Shown: positions 24,721-40,811, numbered from the stretch's first letter. The stretch is DNA of 64,000 nucleotides from Eulemur rufifrons (GCF_041146395.1 NC_090983.1:66223501-66287500); one strand, 5' to 3'. Translations and numbers: made by a program. The notes: generated by a model from the letters alone, not told the origin.

Positions 24721-27114
24721 CTACAATGCATAATGTTTCATAATGAAAGTAATATGCAACATTCTGCTTAGAATTTTAAAGAGAATTTTGGATGTTAGAA
24801 AAATACAGTTCATGCTAGACTTAGGCCATAATATTTGAACTAACATTTAAAATGTCATGAGATCTTTTATATGAAAAAGGTTATAATTTGATACCACATT
24901 CAGGATATTTCTACATATTGGTATTGGTCTTAACACTATTTTGCCTGGCGGAATCCCGTAGAATCCCATAGAAAATTCACCCTTAGGTGGTGATTGAATA
25001 ATCCACATATCTATGCAGCTAATCAGTTTAGAGTTAACAAGTTATCCATATGTTGTACAATTTTAAGCCTAAATATAACTGACTTTTTCTCCCTCAGTGT
25101 ATTACAAGAGACTTTCTTAGAAAAGAGAAGAATACAAATATTAACACTATAAAAAGACCGCCTCACTATGTAAATGATCTCTCTGCGATTTTTCTCATCT
25201 CTAGAAAAGTCCTGATTTTTCATCTATCCTGTAGAGACTAGTTGAGGGCATTTATTTATTTTACAGAAGTTTAGATTCTCTATCAAATCTGTAAAAATTA
25301 ACTTCACATTAAAATGTTTTTTCAACCCTTGAGCCACTATGACATTGTCATTACATTATACATCACAGTGCTCTTTCTATACTATATGAAATTTCTTATA
25401 AAAATATATTATTTAAAAATATTTTTAATAATTGAGTAGATCTAAGGGCCTTAACATTTTGATAACATTCATAAGATATTTCTAAAATGTCACATAATGT
25501 GAACATGGAATAATTTCTAAAACTAAATGCTCTTAAATTATTTAACATAAAAAATTCTGTTCAGGTAGCAGTTACTTGGCCAAAAGCATTTTTAACTACA
25601 GGGTGAAGGAGCCACTTTGAATTTCTCACTAGTGCGCATAAAATTGAAATGGACTGAATGATGTATACTTGTGTGGGAATCAGGAAATGTTTGTTTTAAT
25701 ATAGTTTCATAATCCCTCATCTGAAATCTGTAGAGCCAGATATATTTAAAATTTTTGAGAATTTTAGAAATGTGATAAAGGGCATATGCCCTATATTATT
25801 TAAAACCCTGTAGGGCCTGGGGGAACACCCATAATTGAATAAATTAGTATTGCACAAATGAATGGAGATAAACATTAATAGCATAAACTTCAATTAGGGT
25901 CAGGTTTGCCACCAAATGATTTCAGGTCTAATTGGACTTGTCCACCATATTGATTATGAAATAAACCTTCATTTTCAGGTTTTTTTTATTATAATATATA
26001 TTATATTTTTTATTATAATATGAGATTTTGAAACTGAAGTTCTTTTGCTACTGACTAGATGATTTGGGTCATTTTTTTGAGCCTCAATCATCTCAAATAT
26101 TAAAATGAAAAGCTGAACTAAGTAAATTATTTGTGAACATTTCAGATTCTAAATCTGAATATCTATTCAATTCTCTGATTCTCAAAAATTACAGTTAAAT
26201 CAGTTTTATGTTATCTCAGCTGAGTAACTTCTTAGTTCAAAGGCCCTCAACATTCTTAAAAGGTAAGTAGTCATTATGATTTACATATAAAGATTAAAGT
26301 ATGTAGGTCAAGAATTGTTTCCACTTGGCCTTCTGTATAGTTGGAACCAAACTAAGTTTCAAGTTCATGAAGACCGATCATATTCCAGAATGTATTCTAG
26401 TGTAAAATTTCCAGAATGTATTCTAGTGTAAGATTTCTTACATTCGTAATGAAAATTTGAACCATATAGAGATGATAAGAAACATTGTGTGGGTTGCATG
26501 ATTTTCTTTTGAAAACCAAGAGGAAGGAATTAAACAGGGTTAGACCAAGGTAGCCAAATCTGCGAAACCCCATTTTGTTTCAGAGCCTCAATCTTTGAAT
26601 CTCAATGCCAAGAAACTTGAATCCTAAATCTAAAGGCACTGGCTCTCCACTGACAGAAGACTAAAGCTAATCAATTAGAGGATTGCTGAGGTTTCCTACT
26701 AGATAGAAATGTTAAACTTGAACAGTTAAACTGTGGGTGACAGAATTAGAGGAAAACTACAGTACAGTAGGCTGGAGCTAACAAACCAGCATAGATTTGT
26801 TTTTGGAGACTTGCTTTATTTGCTGGTACTTGTGTTATAAAAAGAAAAAAGGTGTATTTGATTATCTTTGGGCATGGAATGCTCTTCAGTGTTCCATATT
26901 TTCTGTTGTTTCCTATGGTCTTGCCCTGTGCCACTCTCTCATTTAACTAACTGATAGGCCCTGAGGGTATTTACATTTGCCACCCCTGTCTGTAGGCTAT
27001 ACTGTTAAAGCAGATTAAAAGAAATTGAAAGATTATGGTAGGGAGAGGGAGGCTATAACATGAATTTAGAGATTGTTATTGTGGGTCTTCTAAGTAGCTA
27101 GAAGAAATCCAACT
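24721..27114. other. No gene seen; AT-rich
   Basis: Apart from a 26-bp tandem duplication at 26383-26434 and an AT-palindromic tract at 25985-26022, I see no named repeat or exon-like block. Confidence 0.5.
26383..26434. repeat. 26-bp tandem duplication
   Basis: Two adjacent copies, 26383-26408 and 26409-26434, share 'ttccagaatgtattctagtg' and differ at a single base near the end. Confidence 0.95.
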
Positions 27115-27790
27115 ACCACCAGCCACCTTTTATTCATTTCCTCAGATAGTATTTGTTGGGCACCTACCATGCTGTGTAGGCCCTGGGGATACAGAAATAA
27201 GACAAACATGGTCCACATGTCTATTGAAGGAGACATCAAATCAGTAAACATGTGTATGTCAAGACTGACAAAAATTATCATGGAAAAGAAAAAAATAGGA
27301 TGAGAGAGAAACAAGAGTCCTCCCTTACTTAGATGAAGAGGTCCGGTTAGGTCTCTCTGAGGAGGTGACACGGTGATGGAACTGAAGGCTGAGTAGAAAC
27401 CAACCAGGTGAAAAGAAGAAAGTGTCATTAAGCAGAGGGAGCAGCAAGTAGGAAGGCTCTGAGGCAGAACGAACATGGTGTATTTGAGAAATGTAAAGAC
27501 CAGCCAGTGTGGCTGGAATGTGTAAATGAGATGAGGGTGGAGAAATGATGAAGGGTAAGGTCATGCCGCCTTTTGAGGAGTTTGAATACTATTTTAAAGG
27601 GTAATGAGAAACCATTGAAGGGATTCAAGCAAGGTTGGATTAGAGTCTTTAAGAGGTTACCTGGGCTGCTGTGTGGAGAGTAGATTGTAGGGTTACAAAG
27701 TAGAACTACTGCTGTCATCCATGCAGGAGGTGATGGTGGCTTGACTAGTGCAGAGGCAGTGAAGCGGACAGGTCGGATGTGCATTTTGGA
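27115..27790 (-). mobile_element. L2 LINE ORF2/3' UTR, antisense
   Basis: Landmarks run in antisense L2 order: 'gggcacctaccatgctgtgt', 'ggtctctctgaggaggtgac', 'gcagcaagtaggaaggctct', 'gaccagccagtgtggctgga' and 'gagaaaccattgaagggatt'. The overlapping open frames between 27090 and 27784 lie on the L2 sense strand and are decayed L2 coding sequence or shadows. Confidence 0.8.
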
Positions 27791-29570
<1,780 letters not shown>

Positions 29571-30059
29571 TAATGTTATGAGGACATTTAAAGAAATTTT
29601 GTGGGAAAAGTCACTTATGTCATTATTACCCTAACCAAACTCTTCCTATCCCTGACTTCTATTCTGACTTATTGTATACATACCACATGTATGCACACAT
29701 ATGTATATGTAAACATAAACATATAATACATATTTTATTTTCTCCCATGATAAGCATAGATATGAAATTCTATATACTTTTCCCTTTAACATTTTGCCAC
29801 ATAATCTTTACAGTATTTAAAATATATCCTCTACCTTTATGGAGTGTACTGTTTCCTGGGGTAGGGGTGAGAAGAGTCAGTGTTTATCAAATAAGCTTGG
29901 AAGTAAAATTATATTATGTAAACTGCAATAAAAACATGCTATCTGGTCTGTAACAGTAGGTGTGATCCTGATTGGGAGAATAGGGAAGGTTTTTCTGAGG
30001 AAGGGATATTGGAATTGGGATCTCAAGGCCAATAAGGTACAGAGTTACAATTAGAAAGG

Positions 30060-30310
30060 AGGAGTAAGTTCTGGTGTTCTATTGCACACTGCACAGTAGA
30101 ATGATGATGATTAACAGTAAGGTATTCTCTATTACAAATAGCTAAAAAAGTGGCCTTTGAATGTTTTCACCACAAAGAAATGATGAATACCTGAGCTGAT
30201 GATCATGATAAGTACCCTTATTTGATCACTGTATATATGTATCAAAACATCAAATTGTACCCCATAAATATGCACAATTATGTCATTTTAAAAAGGAATA
30301 AAAAACTAAG
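30060..30310 (+). repeat. L1 (L1MA/L1MB-type) 3' end
   Basis: 'gtggcctttgaatgttttca', 'ccacaaagaaatgatgaata', 'gtacccttatttgatcactg' and 'caaattgtaccccataaata' followed by an A-rich end match the L1M 3' UTR, sense strand. Confidence 0.75.
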
Positions 30311-30339
30311 CAAAAATAAGAGTGACAAGTAATGCCAAA

Positions 30340-30615
30340 TAGAAAAAGATGCATGTATTATCACACCCCAGTTTTTAGATATTTGAGTTGTATTCAATTT
30401 TGTGATATTGGTGATTACACTACTGTAAACATCTTCATGCATAGAGACTTTTCATGTTTTAGAATTCCTACTCCCATAGGAAAAATTCCCATAATTGGGA
30501 TGTCTGGACCAAAAGGTATAAATATTTTTAGTGTTTTTGAGACCTATTACCAAATTCCTTTCCCAAGGTATTATTTAATAAAGATACCACCATAAACATA
30601 TTCTTCACACCTTTA
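30340..30615 (-). repeat. Probable old L1 fragment, antisense
   Basis: 'ttacactactgtaaacatct', 'aattcctactcccatagga' and 'gggatgtctggaccaaaagg' are typical of antisense ancient L1 3' regions. It is diverged; family not assigned. Confidence 0.5.
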
Positions 30616-30674
30616 TCAGGTTTGGAATATGTACATATATACTCATATATATACATTTGTATTCCTTATATTAT

Positions 30675-30690
30675 CCATCCATCCATCCAT
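30675..30690 (+). repeat. (ATCC)n short tandem repeat
   Basis: Four CATC units in a row within AT-rich DNA next to the hAT remnant region. Confidence 0.8.
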
Positions 30691-30915
30691 CTGAGGTGCA
30701 CCAAAAAAGACATTTTGGCTGACTGCAGAATGGTTGAGTGTATTAAATCAGTATTCGGTCAAAGCAAATTTCTCTTTGGTGATAGATTTACTATCAAAGA
30801 ATAAACATATTTCAGATATTTAATTATTATTGTGGTTTTTAAAGTTGGAGACTAAGTACAGCAACAATAATTTCTCAGCACTGTCATCTGCAAGATTGTT
30901 TCTCTGGTTGCTGTA

Positions 30916-31152
30916 TTATACATTTGTGAGGTTAAACAGATGCTCACTTTCAAGTGGCATTTTAAATAACATAACCTTTTTGTTCAAAGCAGAATATAAT
31001 TCAGGAAGAAACTTTTTAGTTACATATTTTCTAGAAATAACTTTGTACCTAGGATTCATAGTTTGGCAAATCTCAAAAAATTTCTTGTCTTTAACTAATG
31101 AAAATGGTTCACAGTCTGTAGCAATCATTTTGACAAGCTTGTGCTTCCGTTT
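30916..31152 (-). pseudogene. hAT-type transposase remnant
   Basis: On the - strand an uninterrupted stretch of about 78 codons runs from just after a stop near 31153 through MIATDCEPFSLVKDKKFFE and MNPRYKVISRKYVTKKFLPE to LYSALNKKV, with a stop at 30916. The 'D..PFS.V.D..F......MNPRYK..SRK......PELY' pattern is a conserved block in hAT-superfamily transposases and the ZBED proteins derived from them. The BED zinc finger, RNase H catalytic residues and C-terminal dimerisation domain are not seen, so this is a fragment. No terminal inverted repeats were found close by. It could come from a Charlie-like element or a retrocopy of a ZBED-like gene. Confidence 0.65.
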
Positions 31153-31159
31153 TTAGTCT

Positions 31160-32264
31160 CCATAGATTCGTGATGATAAGGAATTGCCTTTTTAAAGCAT
31201 TTTTGTAATGTCTGTTGTTTTGAATTTCAGTTAGTGAGAACAAAATGTGTCCTAGGTACCTCATCATTTTCTAACACTTTCTTCTTTCTTCATACAGTTT
31301 TTATGTTTTATTATATATGGATTAAAGAAGATGTGTTGGGAATGTTGTACATGATTTTTGCAGTCTTCCCTTCTCATTTAATTGAGAGACAGCACGTTGA
31401 CATTTTGCTTTTAATTTATTCCTATAAGATATGAACAATTGCCAAATAGGACTTTTTCTTGAAAGACTCATGGCTTAAATGGAATTAAATAACTGGAAAT
31501 TAAATATAACTCTTAAAGTTCATTTTTCTAATGTTATAAATGCTAATATACCAAACAGTCCACACTAAGTAGAATTATGATTGTAATGTCATCTGTTATT
31601 CTTTTTTATATTATTATTTAATTTTTTATAAAATATGTATTGGCTCAAAAAGAATATATTATTCTTCCTAATGTTACATAAGTAACACATTCTCTCTTAA
31701 TACTTGTATTAATTATCAGTCTGTTTTCCTGTTTATTGTACTATTTAAATGTGCTCCTTTTTTAAACATGAAATTAACAGTTTTAATAATCATTGTTAAT
31801 TATTAGAGCACTTTGCTCTGGTAATATTAAATATAAACATATTTAAATTGAAGGATAGAATGTTAACAATTAAAGCACATAAGGAGATTATTGCTTCAAG
31901 TTACTTTTAGAGTACTTAGCTACTTTCCTGATTTGTATTACTCATATTGTTATACTGGTTAGATATAATGGTCATTTATACAAACATTGTGTCATTGATC
32001 ATGTATAATTTCTAGGGTGCCAGATAAGTCACTTAAGCAGACATTCAGTGATTTAGTCTTTCAAAGGATGAGATTGAGCCAGAAACTAAATCGTAGATTT
32101 CAGCTGAAAAGTGAGACCAATTTTGGTACATTATATCTAACTGTTCATTCTTAATTTATTAAGTATAAAAGAGATCTTTACAATTATTTTTATTTTAATT
32201 CTTTGCTTACATACTTCTTGTCCAACTCAAGTATCTATCTAATTCCTTTCTTAAAACTTTGTAC
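31160..32264. other. CCDC148 intron, AT-rich, no gene seen
   Basis: No assignable repeat. Small open frames are short and lie in AT-rich DNA. Confidence 0.5.
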
Positions 32265-33530
32265 CATAGAAAATTGTAAACATATGCAAAATTAGATTGA
32301 GTGATATAACGAATCTCGATGTAACATCATCTAGCATCAACAATGATTAACTTTTGGCGATTGTTCCTCTATACTCTCATCTACAAACCTCCCTCTGTGC
32401 CGGATTGTTTTGAAGCAAATCTAAGACAACATAATATTTTTTTTTTTTTTTTTTTTTGAGACAGAGTCTCGCTCTGTTGCCTGGGCTAGAGTGAGTGCCG
32501 TGGCGTCAGTCTAGCTCACAGCAACCTCAAACTCCTGGGTTTAAGCGATCCTACTGCCTCAGCCTCCCGAGTAGCTGGGACTACAGACATTCACCACCAT
32601 GCCCGGCTAATTTTTTCTATATATATTTTTAGTTGGCCAGATAATTTCTTTCTATTTTTAGTAGAGACGAGGTCTCGCTCTTGCTCAGGCTGGTCTCAGA
32701 ACTCCTGAGCTCAAGCGATCTGCCTGCCTCGGCCTCCCAGAGTGCTAGGATTACAGGCGTGAGCCACCGTGCCCGGCAGACAACATAATATTTTACCCAT
32801 AAATATTTCAGCATGTATCTCTAAAACATTAGTGCTTTTAATAAAGCCCTACAATTACCATGTCTAACAATGATAATTTCTTAATAATTAAACATACACA
32901 TTAGTGTTAAATTTCCTTGATTGTCTCAAAAGTTTTTTCTTAAAGTTTATTCAAGTCAGCATCTAGGTATGATCCATATATTACAATTGATTTTTATTTT
33001 TTCGATTTCCTCCTTCATCCTCTTGTATTTTGTAATTTATTTTTGGAAGAAATTGCATGGTTTGTTCTTTATATGATAGTTTTTTACAGTCGGAATTATG
33101 CTGATTGCATCCTGGTGGTGTCATTTAACATGTTTTTCTGTTTCTTATATCCAGTAAATTGGTAGTTTATCTAGAGACTTGATCAGATTCAGCTTCAATT
33201 TATTTTGCCAAGAACACTTATTGATGGAATTTTTGTGCTCCAGTCTTTTTCTATTACAAATAGTGCCGCAGCGAATAGCTTGGTGCATATATCTTTTTAT
33301 ACTTTTGCCAATGTAGTTTTTAAATGGATTTCTATAGATGAGATTGCTAGGTCACAGGATAAAGCCACGTGAAATCTTGTGTTACATCTCCAAATTTCCT
33401 TCCATGGGGGTGTGTGTATCATTTTGTATCCCACTAGCAATGTCAGACAGAACATAGACTCACAGAGTTTTTTGTTAAACATCTGAGTTTTTGCCAATCT
33501 GATATAGATGAGAAATTGTATCTTAGGGTA
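32265..33530 (-). repeat. Old L1-like (L1M) 3' region, antisense, with an Alu inserted
   Basis: 'ccgcagcgaatagcttggtg', 'gagattgctaggtcacagga' and 'tgtatcccactagcaatgtc' are antisense ancient L1 wording. The piece before and after the Alu at 32441 reads as one block. Boundaries are approximate. Confidence 0.5.
32441..32777 (-). mobile_element. Strepsirrhine-type Alu, antisense, young
   Basis: It has 'gagtgagtgccgtggcgtca' and the middle segment 'tctatatatatttttagttg' plus 'gccagataatttctttctat'. A 17-bp exact target duplication (agacaacataatatttt) lies at 32424-32440 and 32778-32794. Confidence 0.96.
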
Positions 33531-36192
33531 GTTATTTTTTTCTTTTTATTTATACTAAAAGTTCTTTATTAGAGTATAAATCATACAATAAAATGCATAA
33601 ATTTTATGTATATTCCAGTGAATTTTGACAAATGAATACACATGTGTAAGCACCACTTAAATTCTCCACAAGTTATTGATGTCTATATTTAAAGATGAAT
33701 CCTCTGGCCCAAAGGACTTTTGTAGAATTTCAAGGTGCCTATTTAGGATTTCATTAACTTGGACTGTCACAATAAACCACACACAGAAAACCTCTGGTTT
33801 CTGATTCTTTCATGAATTCATTATTTTTGTCATTTTTCCAAAGGATTTTTAAATTGTCAGCATTCTGCATAAGTCATCATCTACCTTAAATATTGATTCT
33901 ATATGGCTTATTGCCCAATAAAATGAATGTGAATCACCTAGAAATCTCTCTATTGTTAAAGATACAACTTTAAATCTTTTTGTTCTTTTAAGACTTTATT
34001 TTTCTCCATTTTTGGCCTGAGGATAGAAGTAGAATCAATGAGTGAATTTACAAAAAATCAGTATGTTCTGAAAAATATTGGAAGTGTCTGGTGAAAAATA
34101 GTAGCTTTATTTTGTCTTTTATAGTCTACCAAATTGGCCTTTCCCTAGGCCCAAAGGCAACAGCATTGATTTTTTTTTTCAAGCTACAAAAATGTGTCCC
34201 CATCTTCTACCAATGTATTTTAATTTTTTTGTACAATGTGGACCAAATATGTCAAAGAAATCTAATTTTAAAAGTTGTATATGTTGCAACAAACTTTAGA
34301 GACTGTAAATGCTAAACAGTTGGAATGAGTTTTAGTCATTCTTAAAGCAAACACTAGAGTGTTATAGTATAGGAATACTATGTACTTTTATTTTTTCAGT
34401 AAGTGAAATAGAGACTGTTGAATGTTTTCCTGCAGTGTCTTACACTTTTTAAAATGTGCTTCCCTCCTCAATGTCATAATTGTAGCAGTCTTAAGACCTC
34501 CTAAGGAGGGAAAAACAAACCTCCTGAGGAACTCCTGAGGAAAAGATTTGACTTTGTATTTTTTTAAAGTGATCTTTGGGTTAATTTGTTTTCTTATACC
34601 TCTAATTTTGAATCAGTAACCAGAACAGCAGAAAGATAAACTCAAGGTTAAAGTAATCAGTGAATGACAGCTAGAAATAGCATGCATTATAAAGGTTCCT
34701 TTTTAGAACTTGTCTTCTGAAGGTTTTATGTCTTCAGTATTGATCTTTTAAGCTTCAGGATACTAAACACTGATAGAGAAATGATGAAATATATGTGTTT
34801 CATCAAGTTTCTGATATATTCTTTTGTAGTTTAAAAGTGTTAGTATGGAATACCCAAGTTCAGAGTACACATGAATATAAGTCAGAGTTTAACCAGGAAA
34901 CTGACTTTACTGGAGGGTTTAGAGTAGAAGGGTCTTTAATGTGAGGACATGGCTATGCACTCAATAGAGCTGAGAAGGCAAACAGAGGACTGTGAGGCAA
35001 CACAGTTTAACAACCACAAGAATCACTGCCAGAGGGACAGAGGGACGTGAAGATGCAGCAAGGCTGTGCCACATCCCATGGGTGAGGTTCCCCAGCGTAG
35101 CTGCAACCACAATGGAATTAACTGTGCAGAGAAGAGTTGGCGCAATGGGCAGGATGCAGATGCTCCTGGAGATGCTATGAGAGTAGAGAAGGCGGGTGGA
35201 GATAATCCTTGGGCTTTTCCTTTCCTTCCTGTCTTCAGTCTCCCATCCCATTGTCTCCCTTGCTGAAGCCAGCTGATAGGGAACCTGGGAAACACAGGCT
35301 GCTCTGGGGTATGGAGCAGATCAGGGGAACAGCCAGGAATGGATCCTAAGACAAACAGACTCAGGCCTGATACAACTTGTCAGCAGAAACCCAAAAGCAC
35401 TAATTATTAAAAAATCATAAAATTGGAGGAAAATTAAATTTAGTCGAAAATTTGGGTTTCAACACCACATTTTTTTTTACTATTTCTTTAAAATAGTAAA
35501 AAATTATTTTACTATTTTCCTATTATTTAAACAAATAAATATTTGCTTAAATCTTTAAAAAAATTTATTTGCAAAGTCATAGAGTTGAAAGATTAAAATT
35601 GTATATTCAAGGTCATATTTTTAGTAAGTGTTGAAGCTGAAACTAAAGCCAGGCCTCCAACAACTTATCCTATGAATCTTTCCCAACTTTGCTGAGGGAA
35701 CAGATAAAAAACAATCCAAACACCAAGGTTCTTTGTGACTCTGATGTTTATGAGTTTTATGATCTTGTCCAAGTCTCTTACATTCAGTGTCCTTATCTGT
35801 AAACTAGAAATAAAGATGCCCTTTATGTATTGCAGGAAAGATGTGTCCAAAGGGGAGAAATATATGGAAAACTCTGGAAAAAATTTCCAGAGCTGTATGA
35901 ATTAAGGTATTATTTATTGTATGTATGGAAAATAAAATGACTTTACCCTTCTTTTCATAAATACTTTAAAAAATATTTCTTAAATTAGTCAGTATTCCAA
36001 ATCATTTTCTCTTTCCCCTCCCTGCTTTTTAACATAGTATTTATTTCAGGTAGATTTTGTGTTAGAAGATGCACCAATAAGGATTGAGAAGGAGTTAAGT
36101 ATTGAATTTAAAAAATGCAGATTAAATGTATTTGTTTTGGAAAACATTTTAAAAACTTTGAAGTTGATGCTCTTTTGTTCCTCTGAATCTAG
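33531..36192. other. CCDC148 intron; minor old repeats, no gene
   Basis: About 33545-33720 resembles an ancient L1 fragment. About 34870-35350 is GC-richer and has several overlapping frames on both strands but no domain, and I cannot assign it. An inverted repeat (tttactattt / aaatagtaaa) sits near 35475-35500. The T-run acceptor of the next exon ends at 36192. Confidence 0.5.
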
Positions 36193-37396
<1,204 letters not shown>

Positions 37397-37688
37397 TGTT
37401 TGTGTTTTTGAGACATAGTCTCACTCTGTTGCCCTGAACAGAGTGCCGTGGCATCAGCCTAGCTCACTGCAACCTCAAACTCCTGGGCTCAAGTGATCGT
37501 CCTGCCTCAGCCACCTGAGTAGCTGGAATTAGAGACATGTGCCACCATGCCTGGCTAATTTTTGTATTTTTTATAGAGATGATGTCTCACTCTTGCCGAG
37601 GCTGGTCTCAAAATCCTGGCCTCAAGGAATCCTCCCACCTCAGCCTCCCAAAATGCTAGAATTATAGGCCTGAGCCACTGTTCCTGGC
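37397..37688 (-). mobile_element. Alu SINE, antisense, older type
   Basis: The sequence runs from 'gagacatagtctcactctgt' to 'tgagccactgttcctggc'. It lacks the strepsirrhine middle segment. Divergence is high. Confidence 0.92.
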
Positions 37689-38090
37689 AGGAAGCTTTAA
37701 TTATGGTGTTCATTGAGGCAAGCTCAAATGTAAGACACTGGAAAAAGTTTTTTATCTTGTGGGTGTTCCACTTCCTTCTTAATGTGTATGTTAAGTTGCT
37801 CTTAAGCTAGGTAGAGGAGTCATGTACATATCATTATGGAAAATAATTCTTTTGGCTGATCTGGAATGACAACAAGACAATGGAAATAAGGAACATTTAA
37901 ATAGTAATAACCTTAATGTCTTGAAACTTGTAAGGGCTGAAAAATGGACAAATAGAAGAATTCCAAGATAATTTTTGTGTTATTCTAGAATATAGGCTAA
38001 TTTCAATATGTTTTCAGTGAAATTAAAAACTAATAGCAATAGGAGCTGAATTAGAGATTTGGCTACATTTGTGGAGAATTTAAGGCCATC

Positions 38091-38692
38091 TTTGGGTAGA
38101 TGCCTCATAGTGCTATTGCTGGATCAAATGGTATTTCTATCTTTAGCTCTTTGAGGTTATCTCCAAATTATTTTCCACAGAGGTTGTACTAATTTGCAGT
38201 CCCACCAGCAGTGTAAGAGTGTTCCTATCTCTCCACATCCTTGCCAGCATTTGTTGTTTTGGGACTTTTTGATAAAGGCCATTCTCACTGGAGTTAGGTG
38301 ATATCTCATAGTGGTTTTGATCTGCATTTCGCTAATGATTAGAGATGTTGAGCAGTTTTTTTAATATGTTTGCTGGCCATTGTTCTGTTTTCTTTTGAAA
38401 AGTTTCTGTTCATGTCCTTTGCCCATTTATTGATGGGGTAGTTTGATTTTTTCTTGTTAATTTTTTTGAGTTCTATATAGATTCTTGTTATCAGCCCCTT
38501 ATTGGATGTGTAGAAAGCAAATATTTTCTCCCATTCTCTAGGCTGTCTATTCACTCTAATGACAGTTTCCTTGGCTGTGCAGAAGGTTTTTAATTTGATC
38601 AGGTCCCATTTATTTATTTTTGTTGCTGCTGTGATTGCGTTGGGGGTCTTCTTCATAAATTCTTTGCCTAGGGCGATGTCTGAAAGAATCTT
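38091..38692 (-). mobile_element. L1 ORF2 fragment, antisense, truncated at both ends
   Basis: On the - strand it encodes [54 protein letters not shown] and [14 protein letters not shown], the C-terminal part of L1 ORF2. It then continues out of frame through the MRYHLTP-equivalent region to GIYPK at 38091. There is no 3' UTR or A-tail, so it is not a simple 5'-truncated insertion. Confidence 0.9.
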
Positions 38693-38806
38693 CCAGTCCC
38701 CTCCTCTGTTGTGCTGCCTTGGGAATATTTCTGAAATAGACATCTGAGCAGTTGAGGTCAGCTTGATGTCCTTCAGTGGCTTCCCAATGCCCTGGACTGT
38801 CTCCAC
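38339..38806 (-). pseudogene. Open frame joining non-L1 sequence to L1 ORF2
   Basis: A 155-codon frame starts [20 protein letters not shown] in sequence that does not match L1 (about 38692-38900) and runs without a stop into L1 ORF2 (from [12 protein letters not shown]). The L1 part stops at TAQHL. I do not recognise the first ~45 residues. It has no promoter or splice evidence and lies antisense in a CCDC148 intron, so I treat it as non-functional. Confidence 0.6.
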
Positions 38807-39038
38807 ACGCCATGGTGCCAGGACCTGCCGTGCTGGCCTTTGCTCAGGCAGTTACTTGTGCCTGAGTGTCAGCTTCTTTGTCTCTCAGTGTCTAGCAAGT
38901 ATCCAACCCATGTTAGAAATCTAGTATACAATCTCTGTACATGAACAGGTGATAAAACCACATTAGACTGAATATTTCTACTACCAGTTATTTTTTAAAC
39001 CTATGCATATAAGGTTGTGATTGTAAAAAATTGATTGA

Positions 39039-39161
<123 letters not shown>

Positions 39162-39299
39162 TAAAAAGAAGTTTTGTTTTGAAGAATGAAAATGGACCAC
39201 TCACTTCATGTTCTTTTAATATTAACTGCCGTTTGTTTTTTTCTAAAGGAATCCAAAAATAAATCTGTATCCCAATGACCTGTTCTTGGAGAAACTTAA

Positions 39300-39524
<225 letters not shown>

Positions 39525-39639
39525 TAATATTCCATTTTTGTCCCAACTAAAACAGTTTGAGATAAGAAACAAGCATGTGTCCTGTGTATTTAAATAGAAG
39601 GTCTCAGCAAATTCTGTCTACTCAGTATTTTAAACTCAT

Positions 39640-40180
39640 GCCTGAATCTGTATAAGCACCTTCATTTCTTGCCTGGAAGTTTACAGTGGCCTCATAACTG
39701 GTGTCCCTGCTTTCAATCTTGCCCTCAACCCAGTGCATTCTGGGATCCTGCCCCTAGTAGAGGGGGATCAGGGCATCCTGTTGCTGAAATGCCCCAGGGG
39801 CCCCACTGGTGCATGTGTGCTCCTACCCATCCCGCCCCCTTCCTGCTTCTTCAGTGGCTTCTCCTACCTGACACGCCTCCTTTCCCACAAAAGCTTGGTC
39901 CCACCCATGCAGTCCTTCTTTCTCTTCCTTCCACACTCCAGGCTCCTTGCACTGGCTGGTTCCTGTGGCCTGTTGATGGCACTTTCTGTCATTTAGGTCT
40001 TGGCTTAAGTGTCTTCTCCTCTGAGAGGCCTGGACTGAGAAGCCACAGTGACTCCCTATCACACCACCCTGTTTTTACATCACCTACTTCCTTCTAATAC
40101 TTGCTTTTTTTTTTTTATTAGGTTATTTTTGACTGCCTCTCCTTAATGGGGCATAAGGTCCTTGAGTATTGTCACACTAG
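39640..40180 (+). mobile_element. L2 LINE ORF2 end and 3' UTR, sense
   Basis: 'cataactggtgtccctgctt', 'ggcttaagtgtcttctcctc', 'tgagaggcctggactgagaa' and 'ctatcacaccaccctgtttt' follow the L2 consensus. The open frames at 39669-40097 and 39733-39996 are decayed L2 coding sequence and not host genes. Confidence 0.8.
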
Positions 40181-40655
40181 GTGTGATAAAAATTTAGGTG
40201 TTTTTACTTCCCTATTTTTCAGTTATTCTCTAATGTTGTTATATTGCTTTCATAAATAATAATAAAAAACCCATAAATCAATGCCCAGCTGGAAATTAGA
40301 GGCGAGGATGCAAGGGAAGAAAGGGGTGATGGAAGCAGAGACAATCTGGTAAGTTCTCTGCATTACTACAAATAGAATCCAAATGTGGGTGCAGAGTAGC
40401 TGTGACCACACTCCACTTTCTGAGCCCATTTTCAGGTTATGTGTCTGGAGGCCTCACTGAGGCTCATTTGCCTGATGAGCACTGCCTGGCTGGCATCTCT
40501 TTAACTGCCTTCCAGACACCCTCACAGGGACTTTCCCTTACCTGATTTTTTTTTTTTATCATTTATTGGCTTTTGAGAATAATTCCATGTCTTTAAATAT
40601 AAATCTTGAATGAATTGCAATAATTTGCATTCTACTTGTTCCAAATGTCCTATAG

Positions 40656-40799
<144 letters not shown>

Positions 40800-40811
40800 T
40801 AAATAAACTAA

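Noticed and set aside
27090..27784. Three overlapping - strand open frames up to 128 codons
   Set aside because: They lie on an L2 element; the DNA matches the reverse complement of L2 ORF2/3' UTR, so they are decay products or shadows.
34961..35295. Four overlapping open frames on both strands
   Set aside because: Mutual overlap in different frames and no recognised motif; most likely repeat-derived DNA with moderate GC.
39669..40097. 142-codon + strand open frame between CCDC148 exons
   Set aside because: It coincides with a sense L2 fragment and does not fit the CCDC148 protein; the known reading goes directly from exon 39343-39494 to exon 40656-40751.
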